A stretch of DNA of 64,000 bases from Liolophura sinensis (Eukaryota > Mollusca > Polyplacophora > Chitonida > Chitonidae): positions 12,953,338-13,017,337 of the forward strand of contig NC_088302.1 of the NCBI RefSeq assembly GCF_032854445.1, written 5' to 3'. The notes beneath the pieces are model-generated. The model saw only the letters and a list, made by a program, of their open reading frames with translations, ran no database searches and had not been told where the DNA came from. Shown here piece after piece: positions 21,524-36,500 of the stretch (position 1 is the first letter of the stretch; each line of letters begins with the position of its first letter). A program made the position numbers and the translations under genes.

Positions 21524-24500
21524 TTAAACAAGAGCCATTTCTCTGAACGATTGAAACAAAGAATACAGGCTGTCCTTCTCTGCGGTCTGGCCATACATTT
21601 CCTGTAACCGGTTGAAATCACTGCCGAGATCAAAGTTCACGACTTTCTCTGGCTTTTCTTCTGCTGCTGTATGAACTTCCTGTTGGGCAGACAAACAGAA
21701 AAACAGAAATATGTAGGCCTAAAACTTTTAACAGATTTAACACTGCATGATGCTGGCCCAACTTCCTGTAGGCCTATTTCACTTCCTGTAGGCCTATTTC
21801 ACTTTGCACTTCACACATAACACATTTTGCTTGATTCTGATTGATTCATCCACCATACAGGGCAACTGTTTTGTGAAGTTCGATTAATTTCTTATCAGAA
21901 AAACAAGTGTTGGAATTAAAAATATCATTTTAATGCCTTTACGTGCTTCTGAAAGGCCAGACAAAGTTTCATGAAACACGCTGTAGACCCTTGTAGCATC
22001 AGCAAAGCTGTCTTGTGTATCTTACCTTGTAGCATCAGCACCGCTGCCCTGTGTATCTTACCTTGTAGCATCAGCACAGCTGTCCTGTGTATCTTACCTT
22101 GTAGCATCAGCACCGCTGCCCTGTGAATCTTACCTTGTAGCATCAGCACAGCTGCCCTGAGTACCTTACCTTGTAGCATCAGCACAGCTGCCATGTGGAT
22201 CTAACCTTGTAGCATCAGCACAGCTGCCATGTGGATCTACCCTTGTAGCATCAGCACAGCTGCCCTGTGGATCTACCCTTGTAGCATCAGCAAAGCTATC
22301 CTGTGGATCTTACCTTGTAGCATCAGCACAGCTGTCCTGCGGATCTTACCTTGTAGCATCAGCACAGCTGCCATGTGGATCTACCCTTGTTGCATCAGCA
22401 CAGCTGCCCTGTGGATCTACCCTTGTAGCATCAGCACAGCTGCGCTGTGGATCTTACCTTGTAGCATCAGCACAGCTGCCATGTGGATCTACCCTTGTAG
22501 CATCAGCACAGCTGCCCTGTGGATCTACCCTTGTAGCATCAGCAAAGCTATCCTGTGGATCTTACCTTGTAGCATCAGCACAGCTGTCCTGCGGATCTTA
22601 CCTTGTAGCATCAGCATAGCTGTCCTGAGTATCTTACCTTGTAGCATCAGCACAGCTGTCCTGTGTATCTTACCTTGTAGCATCAGCACAGCTGTCCTGT
22701 GGATCTACCCTTGTAGCATCAGCAAAGCTATCCTCTGGATCTTACCTTGTAGCATCAGCACAGCTGTTCTGCGGATCTTACCTTGTAGCATCAGCACAGC
22801 TGTCCTGAGTATCTTACCTTGTAGCATCAGCACAGCTGTCCTGTGTATCTTACCTTGTAGCATCAGCACAGCTGTCCTGTGTATCTTACCTTGTAGCATC
22901 AGCACCGCTGCCCTGTGAATCTTACCTTGTAGCATCAGCACAGCTGCCCTGTGGATCTTACCTTAACAATATCTGTCTTCTCAGTTGTCTCCAGGGCTAT
23001 ATCCACCCAGGATTGATGACGCTCATTAGAAACCAAATCCAGTCTCAGAGACGAAGGGTGAGCATGTGACAGCTGCAGGCTCAGTTTTACCTGCATCAAT
23101 GAACAAAATACACCTGTACAAAATACACCTAGGATATACCTACCCTGCAGGGCAGTAGATGTATAAGCCATGTTCCTTCCTTATACTAACCACAGCGCTC
23201 AACAGACATACGGTTTGTATCTGTGATGCGAATGGAATCAAATTTGTCTCATTTGAAGTGCTCACCTACTTGACAACAACCACATTTGTCTAATGTGATG
23301 GCTTTTATGAAGAGGCTGTCAACGTTTGAATAATAGCAAGTGCCTAGACAAGAGTGCAGGATTTAATGTTTTATTCTTGGAATCTGTCGGAGTTGAGTTT
23401 TGAACACAGGATGTCTATACACATATATTGCAGTGGTATAGTGAAGGTATGTAGACAAAACCCACTAATATGAAGTGAAGAATATGGCTGAACTATGATT
23501 ACCGCATTCAGCAGAGCACCAATCCCCATACCTCACCCCATAATTTTAAGGTAGAGATTTGAGTAAATGGCCAATAACTATACTTTCTCTTTCCATGTGC
23601 TTGAGAGAGTGTGAGAAAATATTTGATATTTGGATTAAAACCACAATGCTAAAAAAAAAAATTTCAGGTAAGTCATTCATGTACGAATGCCTGAAATATT
23701 ATTATATAATAACAAGCCTTTGAACATTCCACTTACGTTGCCAAAATTCAGCGTCACTTGGAGCTGTGAGATATTATAGAAAAATGACAAGTCTGAATAA
23801 ACCTGTGCATACCATGTACCACCATATTTTCTCCCTCTACTCACAGTGACGTGATCAAACAGATTGTAGGTGTGACTGCCAAGTACACTGTCCACTGTGA
23901 CGCTGGTCCATGACCGCTGAACTGTCCCACTCGTCCACTCCGGCTGCTCTGTTTCGCTGATGTACACCACTTGACCCTCCTTACTGCGCAGGTATACTGG
24001 GCCTTTGATACCATACCTGTGGGAAGTAGCATACATGTACAGGTGGGTTTTGTGGTTTTTTTCTTGGGCTCGTTTCATGAAAGTCATGAAAGTAACATAA
24101 AACATGTACTATGCTTATGTAGTGTTTGACTAAACTTTTTTAAGGATAGACTCCACCAACTTCAGCAATTTTTGCCCTGGAATGGAACATCAAGATGTCA
24201 GATGCTAGTGGAATTAGAATATTTTACTCATAAAACAATGATCAGCATTATGGTGGGTGGAAATCAGGCTTAGGGAAACCTAGAGCATCCACAGGTTGTT
24301 GGCTGACCTTCCCACGTGCGACTGGAGAGGAAGCCAGCATAAGCTGGACTTGAACTCATTTTGATCCCATTGTATAAATGGAAACCTGGATCACAGGTGG
24401 AATTATATTTAGGTGCATCTGACCTTTCTGCAATAGGAAGTCCTCCACATCAAGATTTGTGCATTTAAAGTGAACATAAAGTCAGTCTCTAAAGCTGAAT

Positions 24501-27500
24501 TAATTAATAAAGTAGTATTCCAGAAATGTTGTAAAAATATTTTTTAAAATTCTACACTGCTTATCAACAAAGTACATATCAAACAATCGCCAGTGCCTAG
24601 CCACTCATTTGGTGACGCCATTTTGCCATGTTGTAGCGGTCTAGAGTGATGTCACTAAAAGAATGTTACAATGAGAAAATAAAAACAAAAAGGCATGATA
24701 CCCAGCCAAAGAGTATCAGCTCTGTTCTGAGTTCAAAGGGCCGATGTTTCTTTTAGTTCAGCGCTCGGTCAGGGCGATGTTCCTGGACACAAGTGTCGTG
24801 TATTAGCTGCCCTACTTGTCCTGTATGAGTGTAAGCATTTGGCCTAGGTGGCTGTATCGAGTGAATTTACTGAACATAGCAGGACCTTCTGATTGATAAC
24901 AGACTCTTTCATTCAGATTCTGGAAGATATCTTCCAAATAAATCTGACTTTACTAAGGAAAAATAATGTAAAGTCACAATATTTTATTTCAAGCAATGAC
25001 TCTCCTGAGGCAGTTTTCTTGCTACCTCACCCTGACAAATTACTGCAGTGTCCTGCCCAACATGTACGCACTGTGACACGGGCAGCCACTCTCAGTTCCC
25101 TGCTCATAAATGTCTGATTCAAAATGCATCAGTCTGACACTTAAATTAACCGCAAGATGCAATTTATTGCATCGATGTCTATCTATCTGCAATAACAAAC
25201 CACACTGACAATCAAGAGCTAATAGGTTTTTTGACCTGACAACCAATTATCACGTGACGCTCTCAGTGATAGTGACTGGACAGGTTCATAAGGGCTTCTA
25301 CAACATGGCTACTTAGAGTGAACTGCCTGTCAGTGCCATCTCCCCGATGCTCAACTTCATCTGCACAGCTTTGAAAACTTTACAGAATTTTTTACATATT
25401 TTTCTGTGATAATTGTGTCCTGTATCATTTTTTCTAAGTTTATATAGTGGTAGACTTTATGTTCACTTTAATATTTCCATCAGTGAAGACACAATCAAGG
25501 ATATTTTCTTTAATACATATATGATGGGCATAAGGATTGTACATGTAGATAAGGGAAGTAACTGACACACCTCACCCCCTCATCGTACAAAACAATTAAT
25601 GCAGGTAGCAAGAATTAATTAAGAAAATAAACTTGAGTCAAGATTCTCTTCCCAAAATCACAGAATTTCTGATAAAACATTCTGCTTTTGATGTTCTCAG
25701 CGAGTCCTACACAACCCTACCTTGGAATAAATACAAGAAAGCCATTGGCCCGAAGCTGGAAGATGACAGCATCAACTTTACAACATTCATCATCCGGGTG
25801 TTTGTCACGGAAAAACAATGCTTGGAACAGTTCCTGGGAGTCTCGTTGTGCATTCTGAGCTGACTGTAATATAATGTATGCGCAAAAATCATGTAAAGAC
25901 TGTGTTTATTTCTTCAGGCCTCATGTACTTCACAATCGTTTTACCATTCTGTTATTTAAATGATCCTTTATGAACCAGCTTGGATAAAACTGGGTTGCTT
26001 GAGTAACGTAGCCACCTTATCTCTCACCCTATCACAAAAAAATGAGGTCGGTCAGTGGGATATTTCTTTTGTTTTGTATATTCTGGATTATGGATAGATA
26101 TTGTAGAAATAAACAATGAGACAGAATAAAACAAATTCTATCATACTCTCCATAAAACTTTAAAGCAGGTCCCTTTTTTGGAGGGCCTGTCAGATAATGC
26201 TCAACGAACATACTTTTACAGATGGCCTTGAAATCATTTATTTCTGATGCAGGATCCTACATTCTTTTGACTCTCTACATTAAGGCTGATAAAATGTATT
26301 CTGAAGTTGCATTTAAATATGCATATGAAAAAGAAGGTTGAGGAATAAAGGTACTCAGGAATGAAATTCAGGAATGAAATTCAGGAGTTGTTGCGGGAAC
26401 TCACTCTGTGTTTGTTGTTGATGTGCTGGCACAGATCACTTAGGTTGTTGTTGCTCAAAAGATCATGTGACTCCATCTGACCAATGGCAGAGAGCAGCTG
26501 CCTGTGTACCTGGAAAGCATAAATGTAATTACATCATGAATATACAGTTAATCCAATCATTTCTAACACACTTTTAAAATGTTGTTTTGTTTTCTGGGTT
26601 TAACGAGCTGGGCAACAAGAACTGTTGACCATATGACATTAAGAAAGAAGATTTTAACCGCTTAACTTCTGAGGGTTTAAACTGATTCTAACATGATGTG
26701 ATCATGGATTCTTACCTTAACAAATATAGATTCCAAAATATGAAATACGGAACCACGATACGAATACAAGTCATGGTATTCAAAAAAAGAAAAAATTTTG
26801 TACTCTATCTGTCCAAGCAATAAAGAAAGAAAATATTATTAGCATCTGTTTAGGAAATATGTTTTAACAAATAATAGGATTTGTCTTCCGTCATGATAGT
26901 TTCAGAAAAAACTTGTCTCATAATCGGATACAGTTTTTGTTTAACAAATATACAGTTCTGTCTACCACAATAGCGTACTTCTATCAAGTACATGTATCAG
27001 AACAAGCTGTTGGTAATACAATGCCAGCTCTTACAATAACATCTGCATAGCGCCTGATGGGGGATGTGAAATGAGTGTATCTGTCCAGCGCCAGGCCATA
27101 GTGGAAAAACTGGTCTCGTGATATCGCTCCAGTAGAAAAATACATGGCGTTGGACATGGCCTGAGTGGCTAAAGACCTCAACAACTGAAACAAAAACCAA
27201 TGCACATTCTAGGACAAACGCTTCAATTTGCCTCCATAATCACAGCCACTAAATTTGATAGAGATTTAGGGCCGCAATGACCCAGAGGCCTCTCACCAAT
27301 ATGGTCGCTGTCAGTTCAGCTCATGCTGGCTTCCTCTGTGGCTGTGGAAGGTCTTGATTTCCTCCTTGCGCTGCCCTGTTTCCTGCCACCATAATGCTGG
27401 TTGCCATCGTATGAGTGAAATATTCTTGAGTACACCGTAAAAAACACTAATCAAATCAACAATAGAGATTTCGTGTCCCTGTTGTGAACGCTTCAAGTGG

Positions 27501-30500
27501 AAGAAATATGGCACAGCATGGAGAAAATTAGAGCTTAAAACTAAAGCTAGTTACTCATTTTGTAGCCTTCAAATTCAACAAATTTAACCACAATCAAGAA
27601 TACTATGCATTATGGTGGGAGGAAACCAGGCAAAGCCCAGGAGAAACCCACGATCATCTGAAGCTTGCTGCAGACCGTTTTATATATGACCGCATGAGAT
27701 GGACTTGAACTCACACAGCAACTGCACTGGTGACTGTAAGTTACTTCATACATGGTAAATTGCTAACGTACAGTTTCTGGCTTGGTGTTAATCTGAAAAT
27801 TATATCTCAACAAGCTTTTAATAATTCTGTACAATACGTTACCTTAAATACACTAACCTACATAGCTATAATTAACCGACATTGCTATAATTAACCTACA
27901 CTGCTAACCCCTGTTTCTGGTTTGGTATATATAATGACTGTACCTTGTTAACCATGGGGTCCTCAGGGTCCACACATTTATCCAGGGACTCTGCAAGGGC
28001 CTTATTAGAGTCTGTGCGGATCTCAAACCCCTTAGCCTTGGCACACTGGATCAGGTTCTCAAAGTGGCCTTCTCGGGGCAGGGGATGGTGACGGAGCTAA
28101 ACACATAACCACACAAGTTTAGTTTTAATGCAGTTCTAATTTAAAAGTAAGATCATTCATTGTTTAAACTTGTCATGTTGTAGAGACAATTTCCTTATTC
28201 ATGCACATGTACTTAACAAAATTATATATTATGTATGGCATGATTCAAACAAATACAATGCTCATCAAAGTAAAGCTCTACTGAGTTCCAGTAAACTCTA
28301 CTGAGTTGCAAAAATTCCAGCTAGATGCATGCTCCTTCACACAGGTGTAAAATGTCAGAAAAGAATCATGCCTGAAGATACATAGGTCTTGCTTACCTAA
28401 ACTGTGCATAAAATTTAGCTTAGACACTGAAGTTAGGAATATCTGTTTAATCCCTAAGTCACCCTAATTCCTCAACAGTTTCGCATATGAAAGAGCAAAC
28501 TTAAGTGCGAATTACACAGATTTTTAAGCTGACTTTGAAAACAAAACTACATTGGTTCAACTGGCCAATTTCAGGGCTTCACAAAAAGTGTAAGTTTACT
28601 AGTGTAGAGAGAGTAATGCCTTCAGAATAAGTCTGAATAAAGACCTTGCAAACATGCGAAAAGGTTGAAGAATTACAGTGTATCTGTAATATCGTTAAAT
28701 CAGTCCGACCTACCAGAGCCTGATTGGGATAACTGTCAGCTATTTTCCGGGCAACCCAGTGATTGGCAAATATCATACACTCTGCAATTGTGTCATGAAT
28801 CTCCAGGTGCTGGTAAAATAAAACATAAGGAAACAATGTTACAACATTACAAACTCTGCCCGGTGTCTTCTGCTTTTACTCCTTGTCCCAGGCTCACAAA
28901 GCAATCTTAGACTTAAGTTGAAATTTCAAATCACTTTAAAGTTTTTATTTCTGATGTGACAAAGTCAAAATATTGCTTGACAATGTAAATTCTGGGTAAG
29001 TTTCAGCTAAAATAACGAAAATAAATATGTCAAACTTAATGAATAAAATTTCGGTTTAGCTGTAAGACTGCTCCGTGATCCTGGGACCAGGGTGAGATTA
29101 CTGACAATGAAATGTGACATTTAGCAGCAGAACTGAACAAAGTGAAATCATTCAGGGAGGAAGTGTGGATTTAGTTATGTACATATACCCCATTGACGTG
29201 AGGGAGCATGACACACAAAATGTGGGTTTGACCACGAATTCTTGATTCCTTCATGATCACCGTCTGTGGGGCATTTATTTATGATTTATTTATTTATTTA
29301 TTTGATTGGTGTTTTTAGCTGGACTCTCAGCGAAGGTCAGTGGTTTACCCCAGATGCTCTATTTTACTCAACCCTTAACATGACTGCCACCATATAAGCC
29401 TAAAATTCTTGAGTGTGGCATTAAACAACATTCAAATAAATAAATAAATAAACAAAATCAACAATGAAGGGTCTCCATATCCTCTGTCAAAGGCCTTATT
29501 TAACTACAGCATGTCTAACATGTATCAGTAAGATATAAAACAAACCAGAGAATGAAAATTCTTTGTGATAGACCAGAATGCCCTTAAACCTCTTTGAACT
29601 TTATGTGATGTATGTTCCTTTTTTTTTCTCTGAAGGGAGATAACTCACAGCTTTGGGGGTGAGGTCCTCTATTTTCTTGGTGTCATCCATCTGTACCTGG
29701 ACCTCTGCCCCCTCCAGTTCCAGTGCCCCACCCAGAGTCCGGCGTGCCTTCAGATGACGTGACACGTGCATTAACATGTTCACGGCCTCTTTTAGCTCTG
29801 CAAGGCTGATTGAGGAACTTTTTGTCAAGCATCAGTTGTCATATTCATACACAATGAGATATTTGGATGAATCATGAGTGTAGATATGCCTTAAAGTGCT
29901 TCTTCGGTCCTATGAGAACCAGTAAAATGATATGAAAATACCCTATGGAACAAAGATAACAGCACGGTTCAAAAATATTTATATGAATATAAATATGAAT
30001 AACACTACTTAACCCATATAACTGAAGAGTCCTCAAACACAAAATCTTCGCCAGTTTCTGTAAAATATTCCTGATATGACGTGATAATATTCCTTATGTG
30101 ACAATGAATCACGCAGATGAGGCGTCAAGCAAGGCATTTATTCTGATGTCATGATGATGTCATGCATGTTTGAAAGTACAATGTCACGTCAGCCCTGGGT
30201 GACAGCAAGTGTCAAATGACTGAAAACGTTTGTTTCCGTGTTATCCTCCAAAACTAACAACAGCCGTCTTCGTACAATTTTTTTTTTTACAATTTATGAA
30301 AGCAATTCAGATTATCTCGACCTTTATCACGTTAACCTGCTGTTAGCACATACAAGACACTGAAAAAGCTCTTTGAACTTTCTCTGAGGCAATCTTGGTA
30401 CTTCCTTGTTTGGTGCTCAGATTTAAGGAATAGGTATAATATTTTGATTTTCAGGGTGTTTGTAATTGATAAATTAATGGGGTGTCATGTTTGGCATCTT

Positions 30501-33500
30501 CAGGATAGTGTTCCAGTGAAGCTCCACTATTGATATGTCAGCACTGAAATTCGATACATGAAAACAAACATAATATGACCAAAATAATAGTGAAAGCAAT
30601 GTTCAATGCCATGCTAACAAACTTACAATCCAAATAAGAGATCTACTTGCCTGCCTAATAGGTATTCAAGTTTTAAACTGCCATATGTTTAATATGATGA
30701 ATGCATGATGTGATAAGACTGCAACTACATTATTTTACGACGTGGTTTACACATAAAGAAACTGATAAAAGACAGCAATAACCACACCTTTTGTTCAGGG
30801 TATCACCATGCAACTTTTGTAACTCAGGAATGTTTGCAACTAATTCTTCATCTGACATCCCATCATGCATCGCTTGTGCAATCTGTGAATTAAATCATAT
30901 CACGTAACAATAATATAATAGTACACTTTCTAGGATCAAATTTTCTTTCCATTCATGTACTTTTTTATCCAAATTAACATTCACAATAATACAAAAAAAA
31001 GTTAAAATCAACATTGTCCATTTATGTTTTACTGTAATTTTAGAATTTTTCTCATTCAACCTTTTTGCATGTTTGTAAGATGTTTATTCATGCATACAGC
31101 TGTACAATGTATTCTGGATGAAATACTATCATTCACATCCTGTTTTTTCTCAGACTGCAGCCCGTAATCAATAAAATGTAGAATGATTATTATCACTCCC
31201 CACCTGTTAACATATCTCTGACTGATGAAATCAGATATCAAAGATCAAATGAGATCAACCAATATCTGTTCACATTATTGTCCAGACATCAATTACTTAT
31301 TTAACTGGTAAAACTGGTAAAATTATACTCTTTGTAAAGCCCTCATGGCCAATTCAACCCAAGTAGTTTTGGCTACAAAATCAAATTAAACATGCACAAA
31401 AATTGTGCTGACGTTGCTCTTTTATATGTAAAATTGTTGAGGAATTAGAGTAAAATAATTCCAGGGAAAAATTAGTGAGAGCACCATTAACATTTCCCAG
31501 CTTACGGAGGTTGGGTTGAATGACATAATCTTGTATTTATAGGTACCTCATAGAAGAGCTTATACTGTGACCGGATGACTGTTCTACCATACCACACGCC
31601 CACCACCTCCATCTGCTGGTCCAGCTCCCATATCACACTCACTGCAAACCTGGTGAAGGAAATCAGAGCCACAGGCAAAAGATACAGAAGAAGCTAATTC
31701 TTCTACTTTTGGGGACACCTGGTCTGTTCTTTTCAGTGAATATACATGTCACTGTAACAGGAATATTTACACTAAATGACCTAAAACTTTGTCCACAAAA
31801 GTGCATATTTAGAGGCAAATAAATGTCCCAGGATATTACTTCGGTGCTGAAACTTGCAATTTTCCAGTAGAGTGTCACCCCACGTTCCAAGCAAACCTCA
31901 AAACACCTTTCTAAAATCAACCAGAACTCTCAGAATCAGGAAAAATGGTCATGGAGTTAGTCATGGACAAAATTTGTGGTCGCTTAGGGTAGTTTCTTTT
32001 TTTTCTCACATGGTCAGTCCATCTAATGAATAATATACTATCCAAAAAAAGAAACGCATAACCCGGTTTTTTGCGGAGGTGATGCAGTCTTTTCAATTAT
32101 GCATAACTAAATAAGAATTGCTATTCTGCAAATATTTTTTTACACAGATTAAGGAAGGGTCCATATCTAGACAACAAGGCCATCAACTTGAGGTAAGACA
32201 CTCACAATGAGTCTTCCACTTGAGTGGAATGTCAGTATCTGTTGTAACCACCACGGGCACGAATAACAGTTCTGACACGCCTTGTCATGGACTGGATGAG
32301 ACGCTGGATAGAGGCCTGGGGAATGTTCTGCCACTCCTCCTGCAAACATGCAACTTGCTCTTGAAGCGTTTGGGGTTGAGGTTGACGTTGGCGTAGACGT
32401 CGATCAAGTTCATCCCACAGATGCTCAATTGGGTTAAGATCCGGGGAACGGGACGGCCAGGGTAGCACATTTACATTGTTTTCGGCGAGGAAGTCCCTTG
32501 TGACACGTGCCGTGTGCGGTCTGGCGTTGTCCTGCTGGAACAACTCTCGCTGAACGTCAATGACAGGTAAGAGGTGTGGCTGCAGGATGGTGTCTCGGTA
32601 GCGTACGGCCGTAAGATTTCCCTGAACGTGGACAAGATTTGTACGACCAGTATACGATATTGCTGCCCACATCATCACACTCCCTCCACCAAATCTGTCC
32701 ACTTGGCGTACGCAGTTAGGGGCATAACGTTCGTGAGCACGTCTGTAAACCCGGTTTCTACCATCACGTCTCTGCAATAGGAATCTGGACTCATCACTGA
32801 ACCAAATGCGTCGCCAGTTGCGTAGATTCCATGCAGTCACGTTGTTACACCATCGGAGGCGATTGGCGCGATGGTGAGGACGCAGCACGATCCCAACATA
32901 GGGCCTCCTGGCTCTCAGTCCATGTTCCCTCAGCCTGTTCCGCACTGTCTGACCTGATATCCTCCTCAGTCCCGGTATGCTGGCTGCTGTGCTTTCAGCT
33001 GTAGCACAACGGTCACGCAAATGGAGGACCCATATGTAGCGATCTTGGGCTGCTGTAGTGACACGTGGTCGACCTGAACGCCGACGGTCATTTTTTGTCC
33101 CAGTATTGTTGTAGCGGGCAGTAAGCCGTGAAATCGTGCTCTGGCTGACGTGTAGACGCCTAGAAATGGACGATTGGGACTCTCCAGCTTGAAGTCTTCC
33201 AATGGCAATATTTCTTGTGACAGTGTCAAGACGTGGCATGTTGAATCAGCTTGAAAACACCACTTGAAAGACGCCGATTTCCGGCCCGAAGTTGCAGTTT
33301 TATAGTCACACACTGCATGCTTTCCATGCATAAGTTCGGCGTGTAAGACTGCACGTGATGCAGTGTGGTGCTGTATTTTTTACTTCTTCCAAAAACGGCC
33401 TCCAAACTCAACATTTTCAACTAAGAAATGTTTTGAGGAATAAAATGTGTGCTAACTGTGACTATTAACAATATTAAAACACATTTTGCTCATGAAATGA

Positions 33501-36500
33501 AGACAAGATGTATTTATTTCATTTTAAAATAAAACAAAACACCTATGCGTTTCTTTTTTTTGGATAGTATATATTCACATCTTTACTTTTCAAAAAATCT
33601 CAAAAATTTTTTGCTTTCAGCACTACTAATATCTGTCCTAAAACTTACAAAAAAACAGTCTTAAAAAATGAACACACAAACAAGAAATAGGACACAGACC
33701 CAACTGAACAACAGGAAACAGACAAACATGAATTAATCTGTCATTATCAAGACAAATTTGTACATGAGGAAGTAAACAATATACATGTATTGACTTAACA
33801 CACTATCATTCACATTCTTTTTTCTCTCATACAGATTAAGAGAATGAATAACTGCAGCTCGCAATCAATACAGTGTAGAATAAACATTATCACTCCCTCC
33901 ACAACATAGAATGACCTGTAACAACATACCTGTAATTGATGTAATCAGAAATCTGTTCGCATTATTGATGACATAGAGATTCAGACATCAATGACTTACT
34001 TATTTATTTATTTATTTATTTATATGATTGGTGTTTTACGCTATACTCGAGAATATTTCACTTACATGTATATGATGGCGGCCAGCACTATGGTGGGAAG
34101 AAACCTGGTGGAAACCCATAACCATCTGGCAGACCTTCCCACGTATGGCCAGAGAAGAAATCAGCATGAGCTGGACTTGAACTCACAATGACAGCATTGG
34201 TGAGAAGCTCCTGGGTCATTGTACCACGCTGGTGTGCTAACCACCTTGGTCACAGAGGCCCCCCAGGCATCAATTATGGTAGCCAATCAATCAGAATACA
34301 ATCATTACCTGTCCACATTACTGATGAGAGAACAGAGGTCAGAGCTTAGGACTCCAGGTAACATGTCGTAACGGCGATCTGCCAGGTACACAGTGGTTGA
34401 TCTTGACTGCGCTTCAAGGTCAGTCAGTGACCCTGATGGAACAAAATAGGTTACGTCTGCAATGTGAACACCTAGTTCTAAATGCCCATTAGGAAGTTTT
34501 CTGCCAAAGAAAATGGAAGCATTTTAAGAAATGTAAATCGATTGACAGTTACGTGTATATAAAATCACCAATAAATTCATGAAAGCATTGAACTGTGCTT
34601 TGCAAATTTGACCCAAAAACAAATGACATTTTGTATAATACACATAATTTTCCATCATTTTTCCACAACTAAGTACCCTTCTGTACTACAGCTGATATCA
34701 GTTGGTAAAAAGTTGGTCAGTTTCATATGTATCACCATAGTACCAGTGACCTTCACTTATTACCTGACAGAAAGGGTGTCATCCACATCTTCACAGCCCT
34801 TGGGGTCAATACTAAAAATGAGGTGAGATGTTCTCAAATCTTTGCGACGAGACACCTCAATGGGCTCCATGACCCAGGGGTCATCCTCACTGTTCACAGG
34901 GAGCTCCTTCAGCTGAAAAAGAACAAAACTCTGTTGATTGTGGGTACATCATTTGACATAGAATGCTGTATAAGCTTTTCTTTCAGTTTTCAGTTTTATC
35001 TGAGTCATTGACAAGCTGCTGTTTTCTGGCAAACACTTTCAGTCTTCTTCATAAAATCTTACTTTTCAACTTATCCTTTTTCATCACATAATCCATTCAA
35101 AATGTCACAATGTTTTACTTAAAAATCAAAGTATACACACAAAAAAATACAAACATTTCCATCATTTATTTATCTATTTGATTTTGTGCTTACCACCATA
35201 GTCAAGACTTTTTCGTTTAAAAAAAAAAGACTGGACCAAATGTACGTATGATGAACTATCTCGAACAAAATATAAAAAGCATGTCTTTTCATGCCATTAG
35301 CAATTTAAACCAATCAAGTGCAAGTTATTTTTATAACCTGAGTGTGCAGCTGGTTAGTGGTCACCTACACTCATTATGACCTTTTAACGACAAGTGACGC
35401 GTCGCATGTGAGGATGCGACGTGTTTTCAAAGCACATCAGAAAAAAATAGCTGTGGCTGCTCCGGTCTATGTTTCCACACCTCTTCCGTAATCAGTAAGG
35501 CTATATGACTTGTTGTCTTTTCTTTAATACAGAGCAACAATCAGGTTTATCAGAGAAGCGCAAGGAGTAAACCACTAACATTCAAATACATTAATACCCT
35601 AATTCCTCAGCCTTTCCTCATATGAAAGAGCAATTTTCATTGCACTTTATGCATATTGTTAGTTTGATTTTGGAGAGAAAACTTCATGGGTTGGATTGGC
35701 TCATTTCAGGGTTTCACAAACCAGTCTACACAGAATAATGCCTTTCAAATACGCTTAAATAAACACCTTGCAAACATGCGAAAACACATAAAACAACTTA
35801 GTTTGTGCATGGAATAAAACATACCTGACCATCAGAGAATGGCGCCACTGTTATGGTGTTCTCCACCAGAAGAGCGGCGACCTCTGTCTCAATGTCACCG
35901 ATAGTTCCTAAACTCTTCACCAGGTGGCCGTTAGGGTAGGCGGAGTCTGCAGGCCAGGAGTCTATCCTCACAATAATCCTGTACACACAACAACATCAGC
36001 CACTGAGCTGTGATTGGTCACTTCATAGTGTACTTTGTATATTGGAATATAGAAGTCTCTCGTTGTAGCAGGACAGTGACATGACATATAACCGATCACA
36101 GTTGAGAATGAATATAGTGTAAATTCCACATTAGCTCATTAGAATACTTGATATTTGGTGACACCGCAATTTTACCCTTCAAGTAGGCCCGGTATTAAAG
36201 TAAACATGACTGAACATGTTGGACAGGCCTGGTTATTATTAGATCAGTCAAATGGAGAGAAGGGTCAGCTGTTTTAAGATTTGTTGTTTGCCGCCATGTT
36301 TCAATAACTTATGGTATATTTCATAGATGAATTTCACCCGTGAAAGTCAAAATGGTGTTTTCAGGTTTTTTTGGAAGCTAAATGTATAATGATCATGAGG
36401 ACACTGGATAAATGTAAGTTTTTCCACTTAATGTCCCCTAATTCTTTGACCTTTTCAACCACCACTGTGAAAAATATTTTTAAACATTCTGAGAGAACTA

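Noticed and set aside
22229-22918. A 229-codon repetitive reading frame on plus
   Set aside because: It is the 36-nt donor array read on the wrong strand; 36 is a multiple of three and no stop happens to occur.
23677-24105. A longer single coding block on minus
   Set aside because: Only 23845-24016 is conserved (DIS3L exon 21) and both its ends are good splice sites; the rest is intron.
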